DNA of 64,000 nt from Candidatus Pantoea formicae (GTDB taxonomy: Bacteria; Pseudomonadota; Gammaproteobacteria; Enterobacterales; Enterobacteriaceae). How positions within the stretch are numbered: position 1 is the stretch's first letter; each line of letters starts with the position of its first letter. Position numbers and translations under genes: made by a program. The DNA lies in assembly GCF_011752625.1 (NCBI RefSeq), contig NZ_VWXD01000007.1, forward strand, positions 1 through 64,000, written 5' to 3'. The notes below the pieces were generated by a model. It saw nothing but the letters and a program-made list of their open reading frames with translations, made no database searches and had not been told where the DNA came from. Positions 16,619 through 25,224 of this stretch are shown piece after piece.

Positions 16619-16627
16619 TTATCAACA
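16619..16627 (+). promoter_or_regulatory. DnaA box R1 (variant)
   Basis: TTATCAACA occupies the R1 position next to the unwinding element. It differs at the sixth base from the perfect TTATCCACA of E. coli R1. Confidence 0.75.
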
Positions 16628-16640
16628 GAACCTCGCGATC

Positions 16641-16708
16641 CTAATAAGAGATCTAACAGAGAGATCATATAAAAGAATAAAGATCCTTTCTTTTAAACCG
16701 CAGGATCC
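16641..16708 (-). promoter_or_regulatory. oriC DNA-unwinding element with 13-mers
   Basis: Read on the minus strand there are four GATC-led units resembling the 13-mer consensus GATCTNTTNTTTT: GATCCTGCGGTTT near 16696-16708, GATCTTTATTCTT near 16674-16685, GATCTCTCTGTTA near 16654-16666 and GATCTCTTATTAG at 16641-16653. The block is AT-rich and lies next to R1, the arrangement needed for opening by DnaA and loading of DnaB. Confidence 0.85.
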
Positions 16709-16794
16709 CGCGGCTTTCGCAGCAGACAGAATTTCAGTAGAATCCACCGCCCAGGGCAACGATCCCTGTCCGAACATTAACGAGGACCCACTTC

Positions 16795-18684
16795 ATGTTT
16801 TATCCAGATCCTTTTGACGTCATCGTAATTGGTGGTGGTCATGCGGGCACAGAAGCCGCGATGGCCGCTGCTCGAATGGGTCAGCAAACGCTGTTGCTCA
16901 CCCATAACATTGATACGCTTGGACAAATGTCCTGCAATCCAGCGATCGGTGGTATCGGAAAGGGACATCTGGTTAAGGAAGTGGATGCCTTAGGCGGCTT
17001 GATGGCCACCGCAATTGACCAAGCGGGTATCCAGTTTAGGATACTAAACGCGAGTAAAGGCCCTGCGGTACGTGCGACGCGTGCACAGGCTGACCGTGTA
17101 CTGTATCGCCAAGCGGTACGCACCGCGTTGGAAAATCAGCCTAACCTGATGATCTTCCAACAGGCTGTTGACGATCTGATTGTCGAGAACGATCGCGTTG
17201 TCGGTGCCGTTACGCAGATGGGTCTGAAATTCCGCGCGAAAACCGTGGTTCTGACGGTTGGTACTTTCCTCGACGGCAAAATTCATATTGGTCTGGATAA
17301 TTACAGCGGTGGACGTGCAGGCGATCCGCCATCCATTCCATTGGCAAAACGCCTTCGTGCGCTGCCACTGCGCGTAAATCGCTTAAAAACCGGCACGCCG
17401 CCGCGTATTGACGCGCGCTCAATCGATTTCTCCGTGCTGACACCGCAACATGGCGATACGCCAATGCCGGTATTCTCGTTCATGGGGAATGTCTCCCAGC
17501 ACCCACAACAAGTGCCGTGCTGGATTACCTACACCAATGAGCAAACTCATGATGTGATCCGCAACAACCTTGATCGTAGCCCAATGTATGCTGGGATCAT
17601 CGAAGGGATCGGTCCACGTTATTGCCCATCGATCGAAGACAAAGTGATGCGCTTTGCCGATCGTAATGCACACCAGATCTTCCTTGAGCCAGAAGGCTTA
17701 ACCAGTAACGAAATCTATCCGAACGGCATCTCGACCAGCCTGCCGTTTGATGTGCAGATGCAGATCGTCCGTTCAATGAAAGGCCTGGAGAATGCGAAGA
17801 TCGTGCGTCCTGGCTATGCCATTGAGTATGACTTCTTCGATCCGCGCGATCTGAAACCCACGCTGGAAAGTAAATTTATTCACGGCTTGTTCTTTGCTGG
17901 CCAGATCAATGGTACGACCGGTTACGAAGAAGCTGCTGCACAAGGTTTACTGGCTGGCTTGAACGCTGCTCGCGCATCAGCAGACAAAGAAGGCTGGGCA
18001 CCGCGTCGCGATCAGGCTTATCTGGGCGTGCTGGTGGACGACCTTTGCACACTTGGTACCAAAGAACCGTACCGCATGTTTACCTCACGTGCCGAATATC
18101 GTCTGATGCTGCGCGAAGATAATGCTGACCTGCGCCTGACAGAAACAGGGCGTGAGTTAGGCTTGGTTGATGACGCGCGTTGGGCTCGTTATAACCAGAA
18201 GCTGGAAGCGATTGAGTTGGAACGTCAGCGTCTGCGCGATCTTTGGGTTCATCCAAAATCCAGCAACGTTGATGAAGTGAACAGCGTGATCAGTGCGCCA
18301 TTGACGAAAGAAGCCAGTGCCGAAGATCTGCTGCGTCGTCCAGAAATGACGTACGAGCTTTTGATGACGTTGCCAAGTTACGGTCCTGCACTGGCTGATG
18401 CTGAATCTGCTGAGCAGGTTGAAATCCAGGTGAAGTACGAAGGCTATATTGCGCGCCAGCAGGAAGAGATTGATCGCCAGCAGCGCAATGAAAACACCTT
18501 GCTGCCAGTGGATCTCGACTATCGTCAGGTGAATGGTCTGTCGAATGAAGTCATCGCGAAGCTCAACGACCATAAGCCAACATCCATTGGTCAAGCCTCG
18601 CGTATTTCTGGCATTACGCCAGCTGCAATCTCAATTCTGCTGATTTACCTCAAAAAACAGGGTCTGCTGCGTAAAAGCGCCTGA
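16795..18684 (+). CDS. mnmG: tRNA uridine-5-carboxymethylaminomethyl synthase subunit MnmG (GidA)
   Basis: A 629-residue FAD enzyme. With MnmE it installs the cmnm5 group at wobble U34 of several tRNAs, using methylene-tetrahydrofolate. The FAD-binding GGGHAGTEAA starts at residue 13. GidA signature segments are visible (GPAVRATRAQADR, and GQINGTTGYEEAAAQGLLAGLNA near residue 370), with a C-terminal helical domain that binds MnmE. Its partner mnmE is at 43008-44372. Transcription from the mnmG promoter leaves oriC and is known in E. coli to affect initiation. Length equals E. coli. Confidence 0.97.
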   Translation: MFYPDPFDVIVIGGGHAGTEAAMAAARMGQQTLLLTHNIDTLGQMSCNPAIGGIGKGHLVKEVDALGGLMATAIDQAGIQFRILNASKGPAVRATRAQADRVLYRQAVRTALENQPNLMIFQQAVDDLIVENDRVVGAVTQMGLKFRAKTVVLTVGTFLDGKIHIGLDNYSGGRAGDPPSIPLAKRLRALPLRVNRLKTGTPPRIDARSIDFSVLTPQHGDTPMPVFSFMGNVSQHPQQVPCWITYTNEQTHDVIRNNLDRSPMYAGIIEGIGPRYCPSIEDKVMRFADRNAHQIFLEPEGLTSNEIYPNGISTSLPFDVQMQIVRSMKGLENAKIVRPGYAIEYDFFDPRDLKPTLESKFIHGLFFAGQINGTTGYEEAAAQGLLAGLNAARASADKEGWAPRRDQAYLGVLVDDLCTLGTKEPYRMFTSRAEYRLMLREDNADLRLTETGRELGLVDDARWARYNQKLEAIELERQRLRDLWVHPKSSNVDEVNSVISAPLTKEASAEDLLRRPEMTYELLMTLPSYGPALADAESAEQVEIQVKYEGYIARQQEEIDRQQRNENTLLPVDLDYRQVNGLSNEVIAKLNDHKPTSIGQASRISGITPAAISILLIYLKKQGLLRKSA

Positions 18685-18731
18685 TAGACTTCGGGGCGAG
18701 GCAACTCGCCCCTGTTAACGGAACTTTCCTT

Positions 18732-19349
18732 GTGATTAACAAACTCTCTCAGCTGCTCAAAGCGGCAAACATTTCCCTTACCGATCAACAAAAACAGCAG
18801 TTGGTCGGCTATGTTGAATTGCTGCATAAGTGGAACAAGGCCTATAACCTGACGTCGGTACGCGATCCACAGCAGATGCTGGTGCGCCATATTCTCGACA
18901 GCGTCGTGGTGGAACCTCACTTGCAAGGCGAACGTTTTATTGATGTCGGCACTGGACCGGGCCTGCCAGGTATTCCTCTGGCGATTGTTCGTCCGCAGTC
19001 GCATTTCACCTTGTTGGATAGCTTAGGTAAACGCGTACGCTTCTTACGCCAGGTACAGCATGAGTTAGGGCTCACTAACATCACACCTGTTCAAAGCCGC
19101 GTTGAAGAATTTCCTGCGGAACCACCTTTTGATGGGGTGATTAGTCGCGCATTCGCTTCGCTGGAAGATATGCTGAACTGGTGCCATCATCTGCCTGGCC
19201 CTTCAGGCCGCTTCTACGCATTGAAAGGTGTACGTCCTGATGATGAAATCACGGACTTGCCAGCCGGCTTTACTGTAGAGAAAATCGAGGCACTGCACGT
19301 TCCTGAATTGGATGGAGAGCGTCATCTGGTGATCATTCGTCGCGAATAG
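18732..19349 (+). CDS. rsmG: 16S rRNA (guanine527-N7)-methyltransferase RsmG (GidB)
   Basis: A 205-residue SAM-dependent methyltransferase that modifies G527 in the 530 loop of 16S rRNA; loss gives low-level streptomycin resistance. The SAM site DVGTGPGLPG is at residues 71-80, preceded by the helical N-terminal cap with LHKWNKAYNLTSVRDP. It starts with GTG 18732, 47 nt after mnmG, in the usual mnmG-rsmG pair. Length is close to E. coli (207). Confidence 0.96.
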   Translation: MINKLSQLLKAANISLTDQQKQQLVGYVELLHKWNKAYNLTSVRDPQQMLVRHILDSVVVEPHLQGERFIDVGTGPGLPGIPLAIVRPQSHFTLLDSLGKRVRFLRQVQHELGLTNITPVQSRVEEFPAEPPFDGVISRAFASLEDMLNWCHHLPGPSGRFYALKGVRPDDEITDLPAGFTVEKIEALHVPELDGERHLVIIRRE

Positions 19350-19943
19350 CCACGAAAACAGTGCGGATTTAAGTCAATCAGTCCCCTTTATCTTTGAAAA
19401 TGCATTGAATAAAAAAACAGCGGTTGAACACTTTTAGTCAAAAGCTTTTATTCGGCAGGGCAGGGAGGAGGGGTTAACAACCGACGCGGAAATTATCCGA
19501 AAAGGTCTGTTACATTTAACGAATAATTCACATTTCATTATCACTTAGATCACTTTATTGGCTGTATTTACCTGACCAAATAGTCACGCCAGAAAATATA
19601 ACTCTGCAATAAATCGGCGTGCGTAATATCAGTTTTGCGTTTTTATTGCGCCCTCTGATGTCAATAGAGTGTTTTTATCGAAAATCATGGCAACTTGTTG
19701 GATGAGTAATTCTAACTTTATGATTTAAAAATATTTTAACAGGATTTGAAATCTTAAAATTCATGTTTAATACAAATTTATCCGCTTATGCATTGCTTAT
19801 AATGTGATCTAAAGCACGCTTTAAAAGCAAGCTAACACGGCAATTTCAGACTTTTGGTCAAGCCATCGTGGAAGGTGATGTTTTGAAAAATAGCCCTCCA
19901 GAAAGAAATTTAAATAATTGTTCACCTTTTCGCTACTTACCGA
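19350..19943 (+). other. Long AT-rich spacer before the atp operon
   Basis: There is no gene in the 713 bp between rsmG and atpI. The stretch up to the promoter at 19944 is markedly AT-rich compared with its neighbours, with many A/T tracts (for example 19720-19800). A partial CRP/FNR-like half-site (TGTGATCTAAAGCACG, 19803-19818) is visible but not convincing. A long upstream region is also present in E. coli. Confidence 0.6.
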
Positions 19944-19971
19944 TTGAAATCGCAGGTGGCGCCCGTATAAT
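19944..19971 (+). promoter_or_regulatory. Promoter of the atp operon
   Basis: -35 TTGAAA (19944-19949), 16-bp spacer, perfect -10 TATAAT (19966-19971), placed 92 bp before the atpI ATG. The best sigma70 match in the gap. Confidence 0.8.
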
Positions 19972-20062
19972 TTGCACGGCTTTTGCTGCTTGACTCAAAT
20001 GAGTAAAGGCAGTCTTATACGACACGCGACATACCCCGTTCGGGGCAGGAGAGTTCAACGCC

Positions 20063-20443
20063 ATGTCAGTGTCACTTTACAGTGTGAAATTAGCCCGGAC
20101 CGTGCTGGTTATCCAGCTGGTGACTTTTGTCATCATCGGCGCGCTCTTTATGCTGAAAGATGTCACCTGGGGCGCCTCTGCCATCGCGGGTGGTGCGGCA
20201 GCTTGGCTGCCAAATGTGTTGTTTATGTTTTTAGCCTGGCGCCTGCAGGATCAAACACCTGCCAAAGGTCGCGTGGCCTGGAGCTTCGCCTTCGGTGAAG
20301 TGTTGAAGGTGTTCACGACAGTCATTTTCCTTATGGTGGCGCTAGGTGTGTTTGGAGCGGTCTTCTGGCCTCTCGCAATCACTTGGTTATCGGTGCTGGT
20401 GGTGCAGATCGTCGCGCCGGCTGTAATTAACAACAAAGGGTAA
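20063..20443 (+). CDS. atpI: ATP synthase accessory protein AtpI
   Basis: A 126-residue membrane protein with four predicted helices, encoded first in the operon. It is thought to assist assembly of the c-ring and possibly Mg2+ supply, and is not part of the final enzyme. The C-terminal AKGRVAWSFAFGEVLK and VVQIVAPAVINNKG match E. coli AtpI, also 126 residues. GCAGGAGAG precedes the ATG. Confidence 0.93.
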   Translation: MSVSLYSVKLARTVLVIQLVTFVIIGALFMLKDVTWGASAIAGGAAAWLPNVLFMFLAWRLQDQTPAKGRVAWSFAFGEVLKVFTTVIFLMVALGVFGAVFWPLAITWLSVLVVQIVAPAVINNKG

Positions 20444-20451
20444 GAGGCATC

Positions 20452-21270
20452 ATGGCTGCTGGGGAAATCTCTACTCCGCAAGAATACATAGGTCACCACC
20501 TGAATAACCTTCAGCTGGACCTGCGTACTTTCGAGTTGGTGAATCCGCACGACGCTCCTGCGACGTTCTGGGTATTAAATATCGATTCCATGTTTTTCTC
20601 TGTGTTACTGGGACTGGTTTTCCTGGTGTTGTTCCGCAAAGTGGCAAAAAGCGCTACCAGCGGTGTACCAGGGAAATTACAAGCGGCTATCGAACTGGTT
20701 GTCGGTTTCGTTGATAACAACGTACGTGACATGTACCACGGTAAAAGCAAACTTATCGCCCCGCTGGCTCTGACAATTTTTGTCTGGGTCTTCCTGATGA
20801 ACTTCATGGATCTGCTGCCTATCGACCTGCTGCCATTTATCGGTGAGCACTATTTAGGCCTGCCAGCGCTGCGCGTTGTGCCGTCTGCAGATGTGAACAT
20901 CACGCTGTCTATGGCGTTGGGCGTCTTTATTTTGATTCTGTTCTACAGCATCAAAATGAAAGGCATTGGCGGCTTCACCAAAGAACTGACGCTGCAGCCT
21001 TTTAATCACCCGATCTTCATCCCAATCAACCTGATTCTTGAAGGTGTTAGCCTGCTGTCTAAACCGGTTTCACTCGGTCTGCGACTGTTCGGCAACATGT
21101 ATGCGGGTGAGCTGATCTTTATCCTGATTGCCGGCTTGCTGCCGTGGTGGTCGCAGTGGGTGTTGAATGTGCCATGGGCCATTTTCCACATCCTGATCAT
21201 TTCGCTGCAGGCTTTCATTTTCATGGTCCTCACGATCGTCTATCTGTCGATGGCATCTGAAGAACATTGA
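20452..21270 (+). CDS. atpB: ATP synthase Fo subunit a
   Basis: A 272-residue polytopic inner-membrane protein that forms the two proton half-channels against the c-ring. The conserved helix with the essential Arg is seen as KPVSLGLRLFGNMYAGEL (Arg near residue 211). YIGHHLNNLQLDL at the N-terminus and the C-terminal IVYLSMASEEH are as in E. coli. It lies 8 nt after atpI. Confidence 0.97.
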   Translation: MAAGEISTPQEYIGHHLNNLQLDLRTFELVNPHDAPATFWVLNIDSMFFSVLLGLVFLVLFRKVAKSATSGVPGKLQAAIELVVGFVDNNVRDMYHGKSKLIAPLALTIFVWVFLMNFMDLLPIDLLPFIGEHYLGLPALRVVPSADVNITLSMALGVFILILFYSIKMKGIGGFTKELTLQPFNHPIFIPINLILEGVSLLSKPVSLGLRLFGNMYAGELIFILIAGLLPWWSQWVLNVPWAIFHILIISLQAFIFMVLTIVYLSMASEEH

Positions 21271-21320
21271 TTTTTTTATCTCAACACTAAGCTTTTAACT
21301 GAAACAAACTGGAGACTGTC

Positions 21321-21560
<240 letters not shown>

Positions 21561-21667
21561 ACCTGGTAGCCTTGTTCACTCATGGCACCCGGTGTGATGA
21601 GGAACGGATTCTGCCGTTTATCGTTGATAGCGGCAGAGCAAGTTAACTTAATAAGAGGCATTGTGCT

Positions 21668-22138
21668 GTGAACATTAATGCAACAATCCTCGGCCAGGCC
21701 ATCGCGTTCATTCTGTTTGTCGCGTTCTGCATGAAGTACGTATGGCCGCCGATCATGGCTGCCATCGAAAAGCGCCAGAAAGAAATTGCTGATGGCCTTG
21801 CTTCTGCTGAGCGCGCGAAGAAAGATTTAGATCTCGCGCAGGCCAATGCGACCGACCAGCTGAAGAAAGCGAAAGAAGACGCTCAGGTCATTATCGAGCA
21901 GGCGAACAAACGCCGTGCCCAGATTCTGGACGAAGCGAAAACCGAAGCTGAGACTGAACGTAACCGTATCGTGGGACAAGCGCAGGCAGAAATCGAAGCC
22001 GAGCGTTCACGTGCCCGTGAAGAGCTGCGTAAGCAAGTCGCGTTGCTGGCATTAGCTGGCGCCGAGAAAATCATCGAACGTTCCGTTGATGAAGCTGCTA
22101 ACAGCGACATCGTTGATAAACTGGTCGCTGAACTGTAA
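21668..22138 (+). CDS. atpF: ATP synthase Fo subunit b
   Basis: A 156-residue peripheral-stalk subunit. One N-terminal transmembrane helix (residues 3-25, ATILGQAIAFILFVAFCMKY) is followed by a long charged coiled coil that dimerises and binds delta. It starts with GTG 21668, as in E. coli. AEL is the conserved C-terminal end contacting delta. Confidence 0.97.
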   Translation: MNINATILGQAIAFILFVAFCMKYVWPPIMAAIEKRQKEIADGLASAERAKKDLDLAQANATDQLKKAKEDAQVIIEQANKRRAQILDEAKTEAETERNRIVGQAQAEIEAERSRAREELRKQVALLALAGAEKIIERSVDEAANSDIVDKLVAEL

Positions 22139-22152
22139 GGAGGGAGGGGCTG

Positions 22153-22686
22153 ATGTCTGATCTGATTACTGTAGCTCGCCCCTACGCCAAAGCAGCTTTT
22201 GACTTTGCTGTTGAGCATCAAAGTATCGATCGCTGGCAGACTATGCTGGCGTTTGCCGCTGAAGTGGCTCGCAACGAACAGATGGCAGATCTTCTTTCCG
22301 GTGCGCTCGCGCCGGAAGCTTTGTCTGCTTCTTTCAACGCGGTATGTGGCGATCAACTTGATGAACCCGCTCAGAACCTGATTAAGGTAATGGCGGAAAA
22401 CGGACGTTTGACAGCACTTCCAGCGGTACTGGCACAGTACATCCAACTGCGTGACGCTTATGAAGCGACAGCCGAAGTGGATGTGATTTCTGCCAGTACC
22501 CTGAGTGACAGCCAGCTGAGTAAAATCAGCGCCGCGATGGAAAAACGTCTGTCACGCAAAGTTAAGCTGAATTGCAAAATTGACAAGTCTGTAATGGCAG
22601 GTGTGGTTATCCGTGCGGGTGACCTGGTCATTGATGGTAGCGTACGCGGCCGTCTTGATCGTCTGGCAGACGTCTTGCAGTCTTAA
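22153..22686 (+). CDS. atpH: ATP synthase F1 subunit delta
   Basis: A 177-residue subunit that fixes the peripheral stalk (b2) to the top of the F1 head. The N-terminal YAKAAFDFAVEH helix bundle and the C-terminal SRKVKLNCKIDKSVMAGVVIRAGDLVIDGSVRGRL-type region (split here over residues 136-172) are typical of the OSCP/delta family. Start lies 14 nt after atpF behind AAGGAGGGAGG. Confidence 0.97.
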   Translation: MSDLITVARPYAKAAFDFAVEHQSIDRWQTMLAFAAEVARNEQMADLLSGALAPEALSASFNAVCGDQLDEPAQNLIKVMAENGRLTALPAVLAQYIQLRDAYEATAEVDVISASTLSDSQLSKISAAMEKRLSRKVKLNCKIDKSVMAGVVIRAGDLVIDGSVRGRLDRLADVLQS

Positions 22687-22700
22687 GGGGACTGGAGCAT

Positions 22701-24242
22701 ATGCAACTGAATTCCACCGAAATCAGCGAACTGATCAAGCAGCGCATTGCTCAGTTCAATGTGGTGAGCGAAGCTCACAACGAAGGTACTATTGTTTCTG
22801 TAAGTGACGGTATCATCCGCGTACACGGCCTGGCCGATGTGATGCAGGGTGAGATGATTGCCCTGCCGGGTAACCGTTACGCTATTGCACTGAACCTCGA
22901 GCGTGACTCGGTTGGTGCAGTAGTGATGGGCCCGTACGCTGACCTCGCCGAAGGCATGAAGGTTAAGTGTACTGGCCGTATTCTTGAAGTTCCAGTTGGC
23001 CGTGGCCTGCTGGGCCGTGTGGTGAACACCCTGGGTGCACCGATCGACGGTAAAGGCGCAATCGACAACGACGGCTTCTCGCCTGTTGAAGTGATTGCAC
23101 CGGGCGTTATCGACCGTCAGTCAGTAGACCAGCCTGTTCAGACCGGTTACAAATCTGTCGATGCGATGATTCCAATCGGCCGTGGCCAGCGTGAGCTGAT
23201 CATCGGTGACCGTCAGACCGGTAAAACCGCAATGGCAATCGACGCCATCATCAACCAGCGCGATTCAGGCATCAAGTGTGTCTATGTTGCGATTGGCCAG
23301 AAAGCGTCAACCATTTCTAACGTGGTACGTAAGCTGGAAGAACACGGCGCGTTGGCTAACACCATCGTCGTTGTGGCTTCGGCTTCTGAATCCGCTGCAC
23401 TGCAATACCTGGCGCCATACGCCGGTTGCGCAATGGGTGAGTACTTCCGTGACCGCGGTGAAGATGCGCTGATCGTATACGATGACCTGTCTAAGCAGGC
23501 TGTTGCTTACCGTCAGATTTCACTGCTGCTGCGCCGTCCACCAGGTCGTGAAGCATTCCCAGGCGACGTGTTCTATCTCCACTCTCGTCTGCTGGAGCGC
23601 GCATCACGCGTAAGCGCTGACTACGTTGAGCGTTTCACTAACGGTGCTGTGAAAGGCCAGACCGGTTCTCTGACCGCGCTGCCAATCATCGAAACTCAGG
23701 CGGGTGACGTTTCTGCGTTCGTTCCGACCAACGTAATCTCGATTACTGATGGTCAGATCTTCCTGGAATCGAACCTGTTCAACTCCGGTATTCGTCCAGC
23801 CGTTAACCCGGGTATCTCTGTATCCCGTGTTGGTGGTGCTGCACAGACCAAGATCATCAAGAAACTGTCCGGTGGTATCCGTACCGCTCTGGCACAGTAT
23901 CGTGAACTGGCTGCGTTCTCTCAGTTCGCATCCGATCTGGACGATGCAACGCGTAAACAGCTGAGCCACGGTCAGAAAGTGACCGAGCTGCTGAAACAGA
24001 AACAGTATGCGCCGATGTCTGTCGCGCAACAGGGTCTGGTGCTGTTTGCTGCTGAGCGCGGCTTCCTGAACGACGTTGAACTGGCGAAAATCGGCAGCTT
24101 CGAAGCCGCTCTGCTGGCGTTCGCAGACCGCGATCACGCTGAGCTGATGGCTGAAATCAACCAAGCGGGCAACTTTAATAACGAAATCGAAGAGAAGCTG
24201 AAAGGCCTCCTCGAAACGTTTAAAGCAACCCAGTCCTGGTAA
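22701..24242 (+). CDS. atpA: ATP synthase F1 subunit alpha
   Basis: A 513-residue subunit, E. coli length. It holds the non-catalytic nucleotide sites: Walker A GDRQTGKT (169-176) and the Arg of the arginine finger in the SVSRVGGAAQT segment (near residue 376) that reaches the catalytic beta site. N-terminal beta-barrel, central RecA-like domain, C-terminal helical bundle. It lies 14 nt after atpH. Confidence 0.98.
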   Translation: MQLNSTEISELIKQRIAQFNVVSEAHNEGTIVSVSDGIIRVHGLADVMQGEMIALPGNRYAIALNLERDSVGAVVMGPYADLAEGMKVKCTGRILEVPVGRGLLGRVVNTLGAPIDGKGAIDNDGFSPVEVIAPGVIDRQSVDQPVQTGYKSVDAMIPIGRGQRELIIGDRQTGKTAMAIDAIINQRDSGIKCVYVAIGQKASTISNVVRKLEEHGALANTIVVVASASESAALQYLAPYAGCAMGEYFRDRGEDALIVYDDLSKQAVAYRQISLLLRRPPGREAFPGDVFYLHSRLLERASRVSADYVERFTNGAVKGQTGSLTALPIIETQAGDVSAFVPTNVISITDGQIFLESNLFNSGIRPAVNPGISVSRVGGAAQTKIIKKLSGGIRTALAQYRELAAFSQFASDLDDATRKQLSHGQKVTELLKQKQYAPMSVAQQGLVLFAAERGFLNDVELAKIGSFEAALLAFADRDHAELMAEINQAGNFNNEIEEKLKGLLETFKATQSW

Positions 24243-24294
24243 TGTCTGGCGGCTTGTCTGAAAAGGCAGGCCGCAAGGCTTTGAGGAGAAGCTA

Positions 24295-25161
24295 ATGGCC
24301 GGTGCAAAAGAAATACGTACCAAGATTGGAAGCGTAAAAAATACGCAGAAGATCACCAAAGCGATGGAAATGGTCGCCGCCTCCAAAATGCGTAAAACGC
24401 AGGAACGCATGGCGGCCAGCCGTCCGTATGCAGATACCATGCGCAAAGTGATTGGTCACCTTGCTCTCGGTAATCTGGAATACAAGCACCCTTACCTGGA
24501 TGAGCGTGACGTTAAGCGCGTCGGCTACCTGGTCGTTTCGACTGACCGCGGGCTTTGTGGTGGTTTGAACATTAACCTGTTCAAAAAATTGCTGGCAGAT
24601 ATGAAAGGCTGGGCTGATAAAGGTGTACAGAGCGATCTGGCCGTTATCGGTTCTAAAGGCAATTCATTCTTCGGCTCTGTCGGTGGCAACATTGTGGCAC
24701 AGGTCACTGGTATGGGCGACAAGCCTGCACTGTCTGATCTTATCGGCCCAGTAAAAGTGATGTTGCAGGCCTATGATGAAGGCCGCATCGACAAGCTGTA
24801 TATCGTCAGCAACAAGTTTAATAACACCATGTCTCAGACTCCGACCATTACCCAACTGCTGCCGTTACCGCCAGCGGAAGGTGAAGAAGAGATGAAGGCG
24901 AAGACCTGGGATTACCTGTACGAACCCGATCCGAAAGCGCTGCTGGATACCCTGCTGCGCCGTTATGTCGAATCGCAGGTTTATCAGGGTGTGGTGGAAA
25001 ACCTGGCCAGTGAGCAGGCTGCACGTATGGTGGCAATGAAAGCTGCAACCGATAACGGCGGAAACCTGATCAAAGAGCTGCAGTTGGTTTACAACAAAGC
25101 TCGTCAGGCCAGCATCACCCAGGAACTTACCGAGATCGTCTCGGGAGCCTCCGCGGTTTAA
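24295..25161 (+). CDS. atpG: ATP synthase F1 subunit gamma
   Basis: A 288-residue central rotor shaft. The N-terminal and C-terminal helices (residues 1-55, KEIRTKIGSVKNTQKITKAM onward, and from about 215 to the end, ASITQELTEIVSGASAV) form the antiparallel coiled coil inside the alpha3beta3 head, with a Rossmann-like domain between. Family length 287. Confidence 0.97.
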   Translation: MAGAKEIRTKIGSVKNTQKITKAMEMVAASKMRKTQERMAASRPYADTMRKVIGHLALGNLEYKHPYLDERDVKRVGYLVVSTDRGLCGGLNINLFKKLLADMKGWADKGVQSDLAVIGSKGNSFFGSVGGNIVAQVTGMGDKPALSDLIGPVKVMLQAYDEGRIDKLYIVSNKFNNTMSQTPTITQLLPLPPAEGEEEMKAKTWDYLYEPDPKALLDTLLRRYVESQVYQGVVENLASEQAARMVAMKAATDNGGNLIKELQLVYNKARQASITQELTEIVSGASAV

Positions 25162-25169
25162 CCAGGCAT

Positions 25170-25199
25170 ATATCCTGTCGCGCGAGCGCGGCCGGATAT
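25170..25199. repeat. Inverted repeat between atpG and atpD
   Basis: ATATCC (25170-25175) and GGATAT (25194-25199) flank a GC-rich core with CGC/GCG arms. It is the only sizeable structure in the 63-nt atpG-atpD gap and may stabilise or segment the mRNA; no U-run follows. Confidence 0.5.
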
Positions 25200-25224
25200 T
25201 CTCGTATTAGGTAGAGGATTCAAG

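Larger units (their letters stand above)
16439..16708. other. oriC: Chromosomal replication origin oriC
   Basis: The region lies between mioC and mnmG as in E. coli and is in inverted orientation relative to the standard map. It runs from DnaA box R4 (16439-16447) to the leftmost AT-rich 13-mer (ending 16708). It contains five recognisable DnaA boxes in the E. coli order R4, R3, R2, R5/M, R1, an AT-rich unwinding element next to R1, and about ten GATC sites in 270 bp for SeqA/Dam sequestration. The rest of the mioC-mnmG gap (16398-16438 and 16709-16794) holds a T-rich stretch and the mnmG leader. Confidence 0.95.

Noticed and set aside
16777..16968. Minus-strand frame at the oriC-mnmG junction
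   Set aside because: Antisense to the MnmG FAD-binding region; no support.
19803..19818. CRP/FNR site before the atp operon
   Set aside because: Only the first half is close to consensus, and it lies about 140 bp upstream of the assigned promoter.
23604..24446. Minus-strand open frame of 280 codons across atpA-atpG
   Set aside because: Antisense to two conserved ATP synthase genes and spanning their boundary; no recognisable protein features.
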